The notes below the pieces were generated by a model. That model had not been told where the DNA came from. It saw only the letters and a program-made list of their open reading frames with translations, and ran no database searches. The position numbers and the translations under genes are program-made. A DNA stretch of 64,000 nucleotides from Roseburia sp. (GTDB taxonomy: Bacteria; Bacillota_A; Clostridia; Lachnospirales; Lachnospiraceae), in assembly GCA_019411365.1 (NCBI GenBank), contig DXQT01000004.1, forward strand, positions 53,051 through 117,050, read 5' to 3'. Position 1 is the stretch's first letter, and each line of letters starts with the position of its first letter. Positions 18,399-26,778 of the stretch are shown piece by piece.

Positions 18399-19181
18399 AT
18401 GTTACGAATCAGAGAGTATCGCAGGGTGGAAAGCTTAGAGGAAGCCTACGAACTCAATCAGAAGAAAACGAACCGTATCATAGGTGGCGGACTCTGGATG
18501 AAAATAGGAGATCGGAATCTTATGACTGCCATAGATTTAAGCGGTCTTGGATTAGATCAGATCAGTGAGACAGAGGATGAGTTTGTGATCGGCTGCATGG
18601 CAACACTCCGCGATTTAGAAGTGCATCCGGGATTGAATGCATACACAGATGGCGCGGTAAAACAGAGTGTCTGTCATATCGTCGGAGTGCAGTTCCGCAA
18701 CTGTGCAACCGTTGGTGGAAGCATTTATGGAAGATTAGGTTTTTCAGATGTACTGACTTTATTTGCGGCACTGGATTGCTATGTGGAATTATATAAGGGT
18801 GGAAATGTTCCAATTCAGGAATTTATCCATATGAATTATGATAATGATATTCTTGTGGCAGTACATATTGTAAAAACACCTGTGAAGATCACTTATCTTT
18901 CACAGAGAAACACAGCAACGGATTTTCCGGTAATTGCAGTTGCTGTTTCAGAATATAACGAAAAACTGCATGTCAGCATTGGTGCAAGACCGGTAAGGGC
19001 AGAGACACTGACACTTGACCTTTCAGAAAAAGCAGATATGGAACATCTGGTAAAAAAAGTGCAGGAACAGTTTTCGTTTGGAAGCAACCGGCGCGGCAGT
19101 GCAGATTACAGACGCCATATTGCAGGAGTTCTTGTAAAGAGAGCCTGTGCGGCAAATGAACAGCAGGAGGATAGAAAATGA
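18399..19181 (+). CDS. Molybdenum hydroxylase FAD-binding subunit
   Basis: The medium, FAD-carrying subunit of a xanthine dehydrogenase-type enzyme, passing electrons from the 2Fe-2S subunit to NAD+ or another acceptor. FAD contacts are IIGGGLWMKIG near residue 30 and ATVGGSIYGRLGFSDVLTL near 105-125. The family usually has GGN in the second site. At 260 residues it is slightly short. ATG 18399 is chosen because GAGGAGG lies 11 bases upstream; the in-frame TTG at 18390 is too close. It overlaps the next gene by 4 bases, indicating translational coupling. Confidence 0.9.
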   Translation: MLRIREYRRVESLEEAYELNQKKTNRIIGGGLWMKIGDRNLMTAIDLSGLGLDQISETEDEFVIGCMATLRDLEVHPGLNAYTDGAVKQSVCHIVGVQFRNCATVGGSIYGRLGFSDVLTLFAALDCYVELYKGGNVPIQEFIHMNYDNDILVAVHIVKTPVKITYLSQRNTATDFPVIAVAVSEYNEKLHVSIGARPVRAETLTLDLSEKADMEHLVKKVQEQFSFGSNRRGSADYRRHIAGVLVKRACAANEQQEDRK

Positions 19182-19639
19182 AGATACATTTATGGCTGAA
19201 CGGCAAAGAAATCTCTGATGAAATCTCACCGGATATGCCTTTATTGGAATATGTCAGAACAAAGGGATGTTACAGCGTAAAACGTGGCTGTGAGACATCG
19301 AACTGTGGACTTTGTACCGTGTGGATGAACAAAAAACCGGTTCTTTCCTGTTCGGTACTCGCAGCAAGGGCAGATGGAAAAGAGATTGTAACTTTAGAGG
19401 GTGTGCAGGAACGCGCGGCAGAATTTGGAACTTATCTTGCAAACCAGGGCGGTGAGCAGTGTGGCTTCTGTAATCCGGGATTTATCATGAACGTTCTGGC
19501 GATGGAGGATGAACTGGACGATCCGACCGAGGAGGAGATCAAGGCATATCTTTCCGGAAATCTCTGCCGCTGCAGCGGCTATGAGAGCCAGCTGCGTGCG
19601 ATCAAAAATTACCTGAACCGTAACCGGGATAAAGAGTAG
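19178..19639 (+). CDS. Molybdenum hydroxylase [2Fe-2S] subunit
   Basis: The small electron-transfer subunit. A plant-type ferredoxin fold has the cysteines of CETSNCGLCTVW plus a fourth in PVLSC. A four-helix domain binds the second cluster through QCGFCNPGFIMN and GNLCRCSGYE. The 153 residues match XdhC/CoxS-type subunits. It overlaps the FAD subunit by 4 bases and precedes the molybdopterin subunit by 22 bases. Confidence 0.95.
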   Translation: MKIHLWLNGKEISDEISPDMPLLEYVRTKGCYSVKRGCETSNCGLCTVWMNKKPVLSCSVLAARADGKEIVTLEGVQERAAEFGTYLANQGGEQCGFCNPGFIMNVLAMEDELDDPTEEEIKAYLSGNLCRCSGYESQLRAIKNYLNRNRDKE

Positions 19640-19661
19640 AATAAATGCAAGGAGAAACGAT

Positions 19662-21935
19662 ATGAAATATGTAAATGCTCCCGTGATGAAAAAAGATGCC
19701 ATGGCGCTTGTGACGGGAAAACCAGTGTATATGGACGATGTGGCACCGAAAGACTGTCTGATCGTAAAAGTACTCAGAAGTCCTCATGCACATGCCCTGA
19801 TCGAAGAGATCAATATCACCAATGCATTAAAACAAAAAGGAATTGAATGCATTTTAACTTATAAAGATGTTCCACACCGTCGATTTACGATGGCAGGACA
19901 GACCTTTCCGGAACCGAGTCCTTACGACCGTTATATCTTAGACCAGCGTGTCCGTTTTGTCGGAGATGCGGTTGCGATTGTCGCCGGGGAGGACGAGGCG
20001 GCAGTTGACCGTGCATTAAAGCTTATCAAAGTGAAGTATCAGGTGTTAGAACCGGTGCTTGACTATCATACAGCGAAAGATAACCCGGTTCTTGTCCATC
20101 CGGAGGAGGACTGGAAGGCACTCTGTCCGGTTGGTGCAGACAATAAACGGAACCTTTGTGCGTCAGGCATGGACAGTGACGGAGATGTGGATGGTGTCAT
20201 GAAAGACTGTGACATTGTCATGGAAGGAACCTATCATGTAAAGGCAATGCAGCAGAGTATGATGGAAACCTTCCGCACAGCTACTTATCTGGATACTTAT
20301 GGAAGAATCAACATTTTATCTTCTACACAGATCCCATTTCATGTGAGAAGAATCCTTGCGAATGCCCTGGACATTCCAAAATCAAAAGTCCGTGTGATCA
20401 AACCGAGGATCGGAGGCGGATTTGGGGCAAAACAGACCGTGGTAGCCGAGGTATATCCGGCAATTGTGACGATGAAAACCGGAAAACCTGCCAAAATCAT
20501 TTATACCAGGGAAGAATCCCTAATTGCATCGTCTCCGCGGCATGAGATGGAAGTGACCGTGAAACTGGGCGCAATGAAAGATGGTACGATCCGCGCATTA
20601 GACTTGTATACTCTGTCGAATACAGGTGCTTTCGGAGAGCATGGACCGACAACTGTAGGTCTGAGTGGTCACAAATCCATCCCGATGTATCAGACGGAGG
20701 CATTTCGTTTTCAGTATGATGTTGTATACACGAATCATATGTCAGCAGGCGCTTACCGCGGTTATGGGGCAACACAGGGAATTTTTGCAGTGGAATCCAT
20801 GGTAAACCGGCTGGCAGACAAACTTGGCATGGATCCATTGGAAATCCGTTATAAAAACATGACACATGAAGGTGATGTCATGCCGGCTTATTACGGAGAG
20901 ACCGCAAATAGCTGCAAGCTTGAAGACTGTCTGAGAAAAGCGGCGGATATGATCGGATGGGAGAAAAAACCGCTGCGTCAGGTTATGCCGGATGGAAAGA
21001 TCCGTGGACTTGGAACGGCAATGGCAATGCAGGGTTCTGCAATTTCAAACTGTGATGTCGGCTCTGTCACGATCAAACTGAGTGATGAGGGATTTTACAA
21101 TGTGATCGTCGGATGTACTGATATGGGAACCGGCTGTGACACGATCATTGCGCAGTTTGTGGCAGACAGTCTGGACACGGACATTGACAACATTGCAGTA
21201 TTTGGAGTAGATACTGATACCTCACCTTACGATTCCGGTTCCTACGCTTCGAGTACCACGTATCTGACCGGTATGGCTGCAGTGAAAGCGGCAGAACAGA
21301 TGCGTGAAAAACTGCTGCAGCTTGCGGCAAAAATTCTGGAGGAAGATATCACAAAACTGGAGTTTGACGGCAAACGTGTATTTTGTGAAGAAACCGGAAA
21401 AGAAGTATCGCTGTTTGATCTTGCAACTGCATCCATGGTCAACAATGAGATTGCATTGGAAGTTACCTGCAGTCACAGTTCCCCGGTTTCGCCGCCACCG
21501 TTTATGGCTGCCTGTGCAGAAGTGGAAGTCGATCCGGAAACCGGAGCCATCGAACTTTTGGACTACACGGCATGTGTGGACTGTGGAACGGTTGTGAATA
21601 CGAATCTTGCAAGAGTACAGACAGAGGGCGGCTTACTGCAGGGAATCGGTATGACACTGTATGAGGATGTCTGGTACAACGAGAAGGGTGTGAATCTCTC
21701 AAACTCCCTTATGCAGTACAAGATTCCGACCCGTCTTGACTTTGATAAAATCCGCGTGGAATTTGAGAGCAGTTACGAGCCGACCGGACCTTTCGGTGCA
21801 AAATCAATCGGTGAGATTGTAATCAACACGCCGGCTCCTGCAATCGCACAGGCAGTATACAATGCAACGGGTGTATGGGTGAATGAATTGCCAATCACCC
21901 CGGAGAAGATTTTAAAAGGGATGCATGTGATTTGA
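19662..21935 (+). CDS. Molybdenum hydroxylase molybdopterin-binding subunit
   Basis: The 757-residue catalytic subunit, with a small N-terminal alpha-beta hammerhead domain (residues 1-125) and the large cofactor domain. Visible family motifs are PRIGGGFGAKQ (cofactor contact), SAGAYRGYGATQG with the substrate-binding Arg, and GPFGAKSIGE with the base glutamate. Substrate is probably a purine such as xanthine or hypoxanthine, but nicotinate or another heterocycle is not excluded. Mature activity would need a sulfurated molybdopterin cofactor, consistent with the maturation gene that overlaps its stop. Confidence 0.94.
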   Translation: MKYVNAPVMKKDAMALVTGKPVYMDDVAPKDCLIVKVLRSPHAHALIEEINITNALKQKGIECILTYKDVPHRRFTMAGQTFPEPSPYDRYILDQRVRFVGDAVAIVAGEDEAAVDRALKLIKVKYQVLEPVLDYHTAKDNPVLVHPEEDWKALCPVGADNKRNLCASGMDSDGDVDGVMKDCDIVMEGTYHVKAMQQSMMETFRTATYLDTYGRINILSSTQIPFHVRRILANALDIPKSKVRVIKPRIGGGFGAKQTVVAEVYPAIVTMKTGKPAKIIYTREESLIASSPRHEMEVTVKLGAMKDGTIRALDLYTLSNTGAFGEHGPTTVGLSGHKSIPMYQTEAFRFQYDVVYTNHMSAGAYRGYGATQGIFAVESMVNRLADKLGMDPLEIRYKNMTHEGDVMPAYYGETANSCKLEDCLRKAADMIGWEKKPLRQVMPDGKIRGLGTAMAMQGSAISNCDVGSVTIKLSDEGFYNVIVGCTDMGTGCDTIIAQFVADSLDTDIDNIAVFGVDTDTSPYDSGSYASSTTYLTGMAAVKAAEQMREKLLQLAAKILEEDITKLEFDGKRVFCEETGKEVSLFDLATASMVNNEIALEVTCSHSSPVSPPPFMAACAEVEVDPETGAIELLDYTACVDCGTVVNTNLARVQTEGGLLQGIGMTLYEDVWYNEKGVNLSNSLMQYKIPTRLDFDKIRVEFESSYEPTGPFGAKSIGEIVINTPAPAIAQAVYNATGVWVNELPITPEKILKGMHVI

Positions 21936-22555
21936 GATGGAATCTGATTCTGCTGGCAGCCGGATATTCCAGACGTTTTGGAGACAGAAAGCTGTTGGCA
22001 GAGATAAATGGAACACCGCTTTATCGCTTTTCACTGGATAAAATAAGAAAGCTCTCGGAAAAACTTGGAGATACGACCATTCTTGTCGTGACATCTTACC
22101 CGGAGATTGAAGCATATTGCAGAAAACAGAGCGTTACCGTGATAAAAAATGACGGAACAGATAATACCGGAATTGCGTCCTCTATTCAAAAAGCGGTGAA
22201 ATATCTGGAGACACAGGAGTGTGCCTTGGAGGGCAGTCGAAAGGCAGATGTTTTCTTTACAGCAGACCAGCCTGGACTTGACGAAAATGAGGTATGGATG
22301 TTTTTGAACCAATATGCATCGCAGAACAAAAAAATCGGTACGATGGAATGTAAAAATATCTGGCGCAGTCCAAACGTATTTGATGCATGCTATCGTTCAA
22401 AATTATTACAGCTTTCGGCGGACAAAGGCGGAAAAGCTGTGATGAAACAGCACGCAGAGGATGTGTTTTGTTTTCACACAGAAAAAGAAACACAGTTTTT
22501 GGATATTGATACGAGAGAGGATTTATTGCGCATATCAGATAAGCTTTTTTCATAA
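21932..22555 (+). CDS. MobA/MocA-like molybdopterin nucleotidyltransferase
   Basis: A 207-residue nucleotidyltransferase starting LILLAAGYSRRFGDRKLLAE, which contains the LAAG-x-S-x-R-x-G nucleotide-binding loop, then FTADQPGLDENEV with the metal-binding DQP. The family (MocA/YgfJ) makes molybdopterin cytosine dinucleotide for xanthine dehydrogenase-type enzymes. It begins with TTG inside the last codons of the catalytic subunit (4-base overlap), so it is the last gene of the hydroxylase operon. Its dinucleotide specificity is not determined by sequence alone. Confidence 0.85.
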   Translation: MRWNLILLAAGYSRRFGDRKLLAEINGTPLYRFSLDKIRKLSEKLGDTTILVVTSYPEIEAYCRKQSVTVIKNDGTDNTGIASSIQKAVKYLETQECALEGSRKADVFFTADQPGLDENEVWMFLNQYASQNKKIGTMECKNIWRSPNVFDACYRSKLLQLSADKGGKAVMKQHAEDVFCFHTEKETQFLDIDTREDLLRISDKLFS

Positions 22556-22561
22556 GCTTAT
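22539..22561. repeat. Perfect 8-bp hairpin at the end of the hydroxylase operon
   Basis: ATAAGCTT (22539-22546) and AAGCTTAT (22554-22561) flank a 7-base loop that covers the stop region of the nucleotidyltransferase gene. It ends two bases before the yqfC start codon and lacks a T-run after it, so it may restrict translation of yqfC from read-through mRNA. Confidence 0.6.
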
Positions 22562-22563
22562 AT

Positions 22564-22845
22564 ATGAGTAAAAACAGTAAAAAACCAATCCATGAAAAAA
22601 TGATAAGTCAGTTAGAACTCCCCAAAGACCTTATGCTTGGAGCGGCAATTGTCACAATTACCGGGCGGAAAGAGGTTCTGGTCGAGAATTATAAAGGAAT
22701 CATTGAACTGGAGGATTCACTTGTGAAAATTCAGACAAAGAACTGCAGACTTCAGATTTTAGGAGCTCATCTGACGGTGGAGTATTACACGAATGAGGAA
22801 ATGAAAATTGTCGGTCTGATCGACTCCGTTTCTTACGAGTATTAA
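22564..22845 (+). CDS. yqfC: YqfC/YabP-family sporulation protein
   Basis: A 93-residue beta-rich protein with the family pattern LMLGAAIVTITGRKEVLVEN then YKGIIELEDSLVKI. In B. subtilis, yqfC belongs to the sigmaE mother-cell regulon and lies before yqfD and phoH, exactly the order here. The ATG has no clear Shine-Dalgarno sequence and is directly behind a hairpin. The gene overlaps yqfD by one base (TAATG). Confidence 0.88.
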   Translation: MSKNSKKPIHEKMISQLELPKDLMLGAAIVTITGRKEVLVENYKGIIELEDSLVKIQTKNCRLQILGAHLTVEYYTNEEMKIVGLIDSVSYEY

Positions 22846-24092
22846 TGTTTGTCTTATCATGGATCAAATTTTTTCGTGGATATGTGTATGTGCATCTTAC
22901 CGGATATGCCACAGAGCGTTTCCTGAATTTATGTGGCAGCCGCAACATTTTAATCTGGAATTTAAAACCAACGGAAGATGGGTACTATTTTTATATCAGC
23001 GTGGATGGTTACCGCAGTTTAAAGCCAATCTTAAAAAAAACAAAGACAAAGGCGCGCATTTTAAAAAAATACGGTGTGCCGTTTCAACTGTTCCGCTACC
23101 GGAAACATAAAGTATTTGCGGCAGGAATCGCCGTTTCCGCTGTTTTGCTCTTTTACTGTTCCGGTTTTGTCTGGAATATTGAAGTAAAAGGCAATTCTTA
23201 TCTGTCAGAGGAGACAATCCTCACGTTTTTACAGAACGAAAATGCAGGCTTCGGTGTGCCAAAAAGAAATATCAACTGCGAAGAACTGGAAGAAAAACTG
23301 CGTTCTGCATACAGTGAAGTCATCTGGACTTCGGTAAAAGTGTACGGCACGAAAATGACGGTGGAACTTCAGGAAAATCTGCTGCCGGAGGAGGAATACG
23401 AGGCAAAGGATGACACGCCGGAAGATGTCGTTGCAAAAAAAGACGGTGTCATTGCTTTCATGGTGACGAGGACAGGAACACCGCTTGTGACCGCAGATAT
23501 GGAAGTGAAAAAGGGAGATATCCTTGTCAGCGGCAAGGCAGAAATCTTGAATGACGACGGTGAAGTGGCGGAATATATTTATCCGGGAGCGGACGCAGAT
23601 ATTATTGCAGAAGTAAATTTTTATTATGAGGATGAAATAAATATTTCGTATCAGGATAAAATAAAAACAGGCAGGGCAAAAAAAGATTATGGGATCAGGT
23701 TCTTTGATTATCACCTGAAAAATCCATTTTTCCGGCAGGACTATGAGCAGTTTGATCTGACGGAGCATGCCAGCCAGCTGCATTTTACCGACAATTTCTA
23801 TCTTCCGGTTTATTTTGAAACCTATTTGTATGAAGAATGTCAGACAGAGGAAAAAACGTATAGTAAAACAGAGGCAGCAGCAATTGCACAGAGCCGTTTT
23901 GAGCAATATCTTGCAAATTTAGAGGAAAAAGGTATTCAAATTCTGGAAAAAAATGTTATGATAGAAAAAGCAGATCAGAAATATGTGGTAACAGGGACGG
24001 TGGATGCCTATGAATCCATCGTTTCATATCAGCCGACAGAGATTCTGGAAATAACGAGTGAAGAGAGGCAGCAACCGAATGAGTCTGACTGA
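22845..24092 (+). CDS. yqfD: Sporulation protein YqfD
   Basis: A 415-residue membrane-anchored protein of the YqfD/stage IV sporulation family. The N-terminal domain (residues 1-80) is followed by one membrane segment at about 85-105 (VFAAGIAVSAVLLFYCSGFV). The rest is a large extracytoplasmic region that begins WNIEVKGNSYLSEETIL. In Bacillus it is needed for sporulation, with an unclear biochemical role. It is translationally coupled to yqfC and overlaps phoH by 14 bases. Confidence 0.92.
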   Translation: MFVLSWIKFFRGYVYVHLTGYATERFLNLCGSRNILIWNLKPTEDGYYFYISVDGYRSLKPILKKTKTKARILKKYGVPFQLFRYRKHKVFAAGIAVSAVLLFYCSGFVWNIEVKGNSYLSEETILTFLQNENAGFGVPKRNINCEELEEKLRSAYSEVIWTSVKVYGTKMTVELQENLLPEEEYEAKDDTPEDVVAKKDGVIAFMVTRTGTPLVTADMEVKKGDILVSGKAEILNDDGEVAEYIYPGADADIIAEVNFYYEDEINISYQDKIKTGRAKKDYGIRFFDYHLKNPFFRQDYEQFDLTEHASQLHFTDNFYLPVYFETYLYEECQTEEKTYSKTEAAAIAQSRFEQYLANLEEKGIQILEKNVMIEKADQKYVVTGTVDAYESIVSYQPTEILEITSEERQQPNESD

Positions 24093-25080
24093 AATATCTT
24101 TAAATATACCAACCGAACATGTGGCAAATGTCTTTGGACAGTTTGATGCCTATATAAAGAAAATTGAGCGCACTCTTAATGTGACGGTAGTCGTTCGTGG
24201 AGATTCCATGAAACTGATTGGAAATGAACGTCAGATTAAGAGTGCTTCTAATGTGTTTATGCAGCTTTTGGAGTTGTCCAAAAGGGGAAATGTCATCACG
24301 GAGCAGAATGTGAATTATGCATTGTCTTTAGCGGCGGAGGCGAAAGAATCTGCGATCGTCGAGATCGATAAGGACTGTATCTGTCATACAATCAACGGAA
24401 AACCGGTCAAGCCAAAGACGCTTGGACAGAAGAATTATGTGGATGCCATCCGCCAGAAGATGATCGTCTTCGGAATGGGACCGGCAGGTACCGGTAAAAC
24501 ATACCTTGCAATGGCAATGGCGATCACAGCGTTCAAAAATGAGGAGGTCGGAAGGATCATTCTGACCAGACCGGCGATCGAGGCAGGCGAGAAACTTGGA
24601 TTTCTGCCGGGAGACTTACAGAGCAAGGTCGATCCGTATCTGCGCCCGTTATATGATGCGCTTTATCAGATCATGGGAGCTGAGAGTTTCCAGAAGAATA
24701 TGGAAAAAGGATTGATCGAGGTTGCCCCTCTTGCCTACATGAGAGGCCGGACTTTAGATAATGCGTTTATTATTTTAGACGAGGCACAGAACACAACACC
24801 TGCCCAGATGAAGATGTTTTTAACCCGCATCGGATTTGGTTCTAAAGCAGTCATCACAGGTGATGCAACGCAGAAAGATCTCTCACCCGGAACAACTTCA
24901 GGTCTGGATGTTGCACTGAAAGTGTTAAAAAAGGTAGATGAGATTGGTATCTGTGAACTGACCAGCCAGGACGTTGTGCGCCACCCGGTCGTACAGAAAA
25001 TTGTAAAAGCATACGAAGATTATGAAAATCGCAATAAAAAGAAACCGGCAGAGCAGAAGAAAAAGTGGGAGAAACGATAG
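24079..25080 (+). CDS. phoH: PhoH-family ATPase
   Basis: A 333-residue P-loop NTPase with an N-terminal KH-like region (about residues 20-75), Walker A GPAGTGKT near 136-143 and Walker [15 protein letters not shown]. Family members show ATP-dependent RNA helicase-like features and are linked to ybeY in RNA metabolism. ATG 24079 is chosen because AAGAGAGG lies just before it and the upstream GTG would add nonconserved residues. It overlaps yqfD and is adjacent to the HD-type gene and ybeY. Confidence 0.95.
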   Translation: MSLTEISLNIPTEHVANVFGQFDAYIKKIERTLNVTVVVRGDSMKLIGNERQIKSASNVFMQLLELSKRGNVITEQNVNYALSLAAEAKESAIVEIDKDCICHTINGKPVKPKTLGQKNYVDAIRQKMIVFGMGPAGTGKTYLAMAMAITAFKNEEVGRIILTRPAIEAGEKLGFLPGDLQSKVDPYLRPLYDALYQIMGAESFQKNMEKGLIEVAPLAYMRGRTLDNAFIILDEAQNTTPAQMKMFLTRIGFGSKAVITGDATQKDLSPGTTSGLDVALKVLKKVDEIGICELTSQDVVRHPVVQKIVKAYEDYENRNKKKPAEQKKKWEKR

Positions 25081-26265
25081 ATGAAGGAACAGTTTGTGGC
25101 AAAGAGGATCGTGAATATAGGATTGATTTTTCTTGTTGCAATTGGGTTTTCTGTCATTGCCGGCAGGATGAGCGGGATGTATTTAGACCAGCTTCTTGGA
25201 ATTGGAGCATTGACGGTTCTGTTTATGGTTTTGTTTGCGTTTCTTTTGATTTATGAGAGAAACCGGAAAAGAATATCGCATAATCGCGAGACGGATTATG
25301 GTAAGATTTTTAAGGGATTTTTGCTGACTGCAATTCTTGCAGTGATCTTTCTTTTCCTGCCAGAGTTTACAAGTCCGGTCATGATCCTGCCAATCTTAAT
25401 GTCGGCGGTCGGAACGTATGAGCTTGCTGTGTGCAGTTCCTTTTTCTTTTGTACCGTATTGGAGATGGCAAAGGGCTGTCAGTCCTATGAGATCCTGTGC
25501 TGCACGATGCTGCTTCTGTTTGGATTCGTGATTGCACATATGTTGGAGGATACCAAAAATAAAGTGTGGTATCTGATTCTTATATTTGCAGTGGCTGTTT
25601 TGGCTCCGGTGCTTTTTTCGTACTTTTTTTATCAGGAACCGCACTATGATATTCTGGGCAAAGCCGCAATTGGGGCTGCTGTGACGGATCTTGCAGCTGC
25701 GTTTGTTTATCCGTTTCTCACAAAGCAGAAAGAGGCTGAGATTGATAATTTCTTAACAGATATCACAGAAGAGGATTACGGTCTTTTGCGTGAACTGAAG
25801 AAGTTTTCGAGGCAGGAATACAGACATGCCCTTCGTGTGTCGGGAATCGCCGAAAAATGTGCATATATTGTAGGGGCAGATGCTGCTGTCTGTAAAGCGG
25901 CTGGTCTTTATTATCGTATTGGGATTTTAGATGGCGATCCTATGGTGGAAAACGGGGTTGCAAGAGCGCAGAATCATTGCTTTCCGGAAAAAGTGACGGA
26001 AATCCTCTCTGAGTATTATGGAATCGAAAAGATGCCGTCCACCATTGAATCTGCGATCGTACAGATTGTAGACGGGATGATCAAGAAGTTAGAAGCACTT
26101 GAGAAGACAAGCAAAATCGCCGGTGGCTGGAACAAGGAAATGGTGATCTATCAGACCTTGAATGAGTTCTCTGCCCAGGGACTTTACGACCAGTCTGGAC
26201 TTAGTATGAATATGTTTTTAAAAATCAGAGAATATCTGGTAAAAGAGGAGGCTTTACTGTTATGA
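25081..26265 (+). CDS. PgpH/YqfF-like membrane protein with degenerate HD domain
   Basis: This 394-residue protein occupies the slot between phoH and ybeY that YqfF/PgpH, a cyclic-di-AMP phosphodiesterase, holds in Bacillus. About six membrane segments fill residues 10-215. A cytoplasmic helical domain (about 235-394) aligns with the PgpH HD domain at YRHALRVSGIAEKC. The large extracellular domain of PgpH is missing. The metal-binding HD pair is replaced: the expected YYHDIGK reads YYRIGIL at residues 277-283, and other ligand positions also differ. It is therefore probably not a phosphodiesterase. It ends inside the ybeY start (ATGA). Confidence 0.75.
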   Translation: MKEQFVAKRIVNIGLIFLVAIGFSVIAGRMSGMYLDQLLGIGALTVLFMVLFAFLLIYERNRKRISHNRETDYGKIFKGFLLTAILAVIFLFLPEFTSPVMILPILMSAVGTYELAVCSSFFFCTVLEMAKGCQSYEILCCTMLLLFGFVIAHMLEDTKNKVWYLILIFAVAVLAPVLFSYFFYQEPHYDILGKAAIGAAVTDLAAAFVYPFLTKQKEAEIDNFLTDITEEDYGLLRELKKFSRQEYRHALRVSGIAEKCAYIVGADAAVCKAAGLYYRIGILDGDPMVENGVARAQNHCFPEKVTEILSEYYGIEKMPSTIESAIVQIVDGMIKKLEALEKTSKIAGGWNKEMVIYQTLNEFSAQGLYDQSGLSMNMFLKIREYLVKEEALLL

Positions 26266-26759
26266 CATTGAACTTTGAAGCGGAAGTAAACGTACCATTT
26301 GATTTTGATGTGGAAGCTTTAGCAGGGGAAGTGATCAACTTTACTTTGGAACACGAAGATTTCCCATATGAACCTGAGGTAAATCTCACATTAGTAGACA
26401 ATGAGGGGATCCATGCCATTAACAAAGAATTTCGTGAGATTGACCGTCCTACGGATGTTTTATCATTTCCAATGCTTTCCTATGAAAATGCAGGAGATTT
26501 TTCAAAACTGGAAGATGATTATGATGATAATTTTAACCCGGATACCGGAGAAATTATGCTTGGAGATATTGTAATCTCGGTGGACAAGGTTTTAGAACAG
26601 GCAGAGAGTTACGGGCATACCACAAAAAGAGAGTATGCATTTCTGATCGTACATAGCATGTTACACCTGTTTGGCTATGACCACATGACACCGGAGGAAG
26701 CTGCCGTGATGGAAGCAAAACAAAAACAGATTCTTGATGAGATGAACATCACAAGATAA
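26262..26759 (+). CDS. ybeY: Endoribonuclease YbeY
   Basis: A zinc-dependent RNase needed for 16S rRNA 3' processing and ribosome quality control. The metal signature is HSMLHLFGYDH (His-x3-His-x5-His; family consensus HGxLHLxGYDH, with Ser for the first Gly). The upstream RPTDVLSFPM segment is also conserved. The 165 residues match the family. It overlaps the upstream gene by 4 bases and continues the phoH operon. Confidence 0.96.
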   Translation: MTLNFEAEVNVPFDFDVEALAGEVINFTLEHEDFPYEPEVNLTLVDNEGIHAINKEFREIDRPTDVLSFPMLSYENAGDFSKLEDDYDDNFNPDTGEIMLGDIVISVDKVLEQAESYGHTTKREYAFLIVHSMLHLFGYDHMTPEEAAVMEAKQKQILDEMNITR

Positions 26760-26778
26760 AGAAATTTTGAGGAATAAT

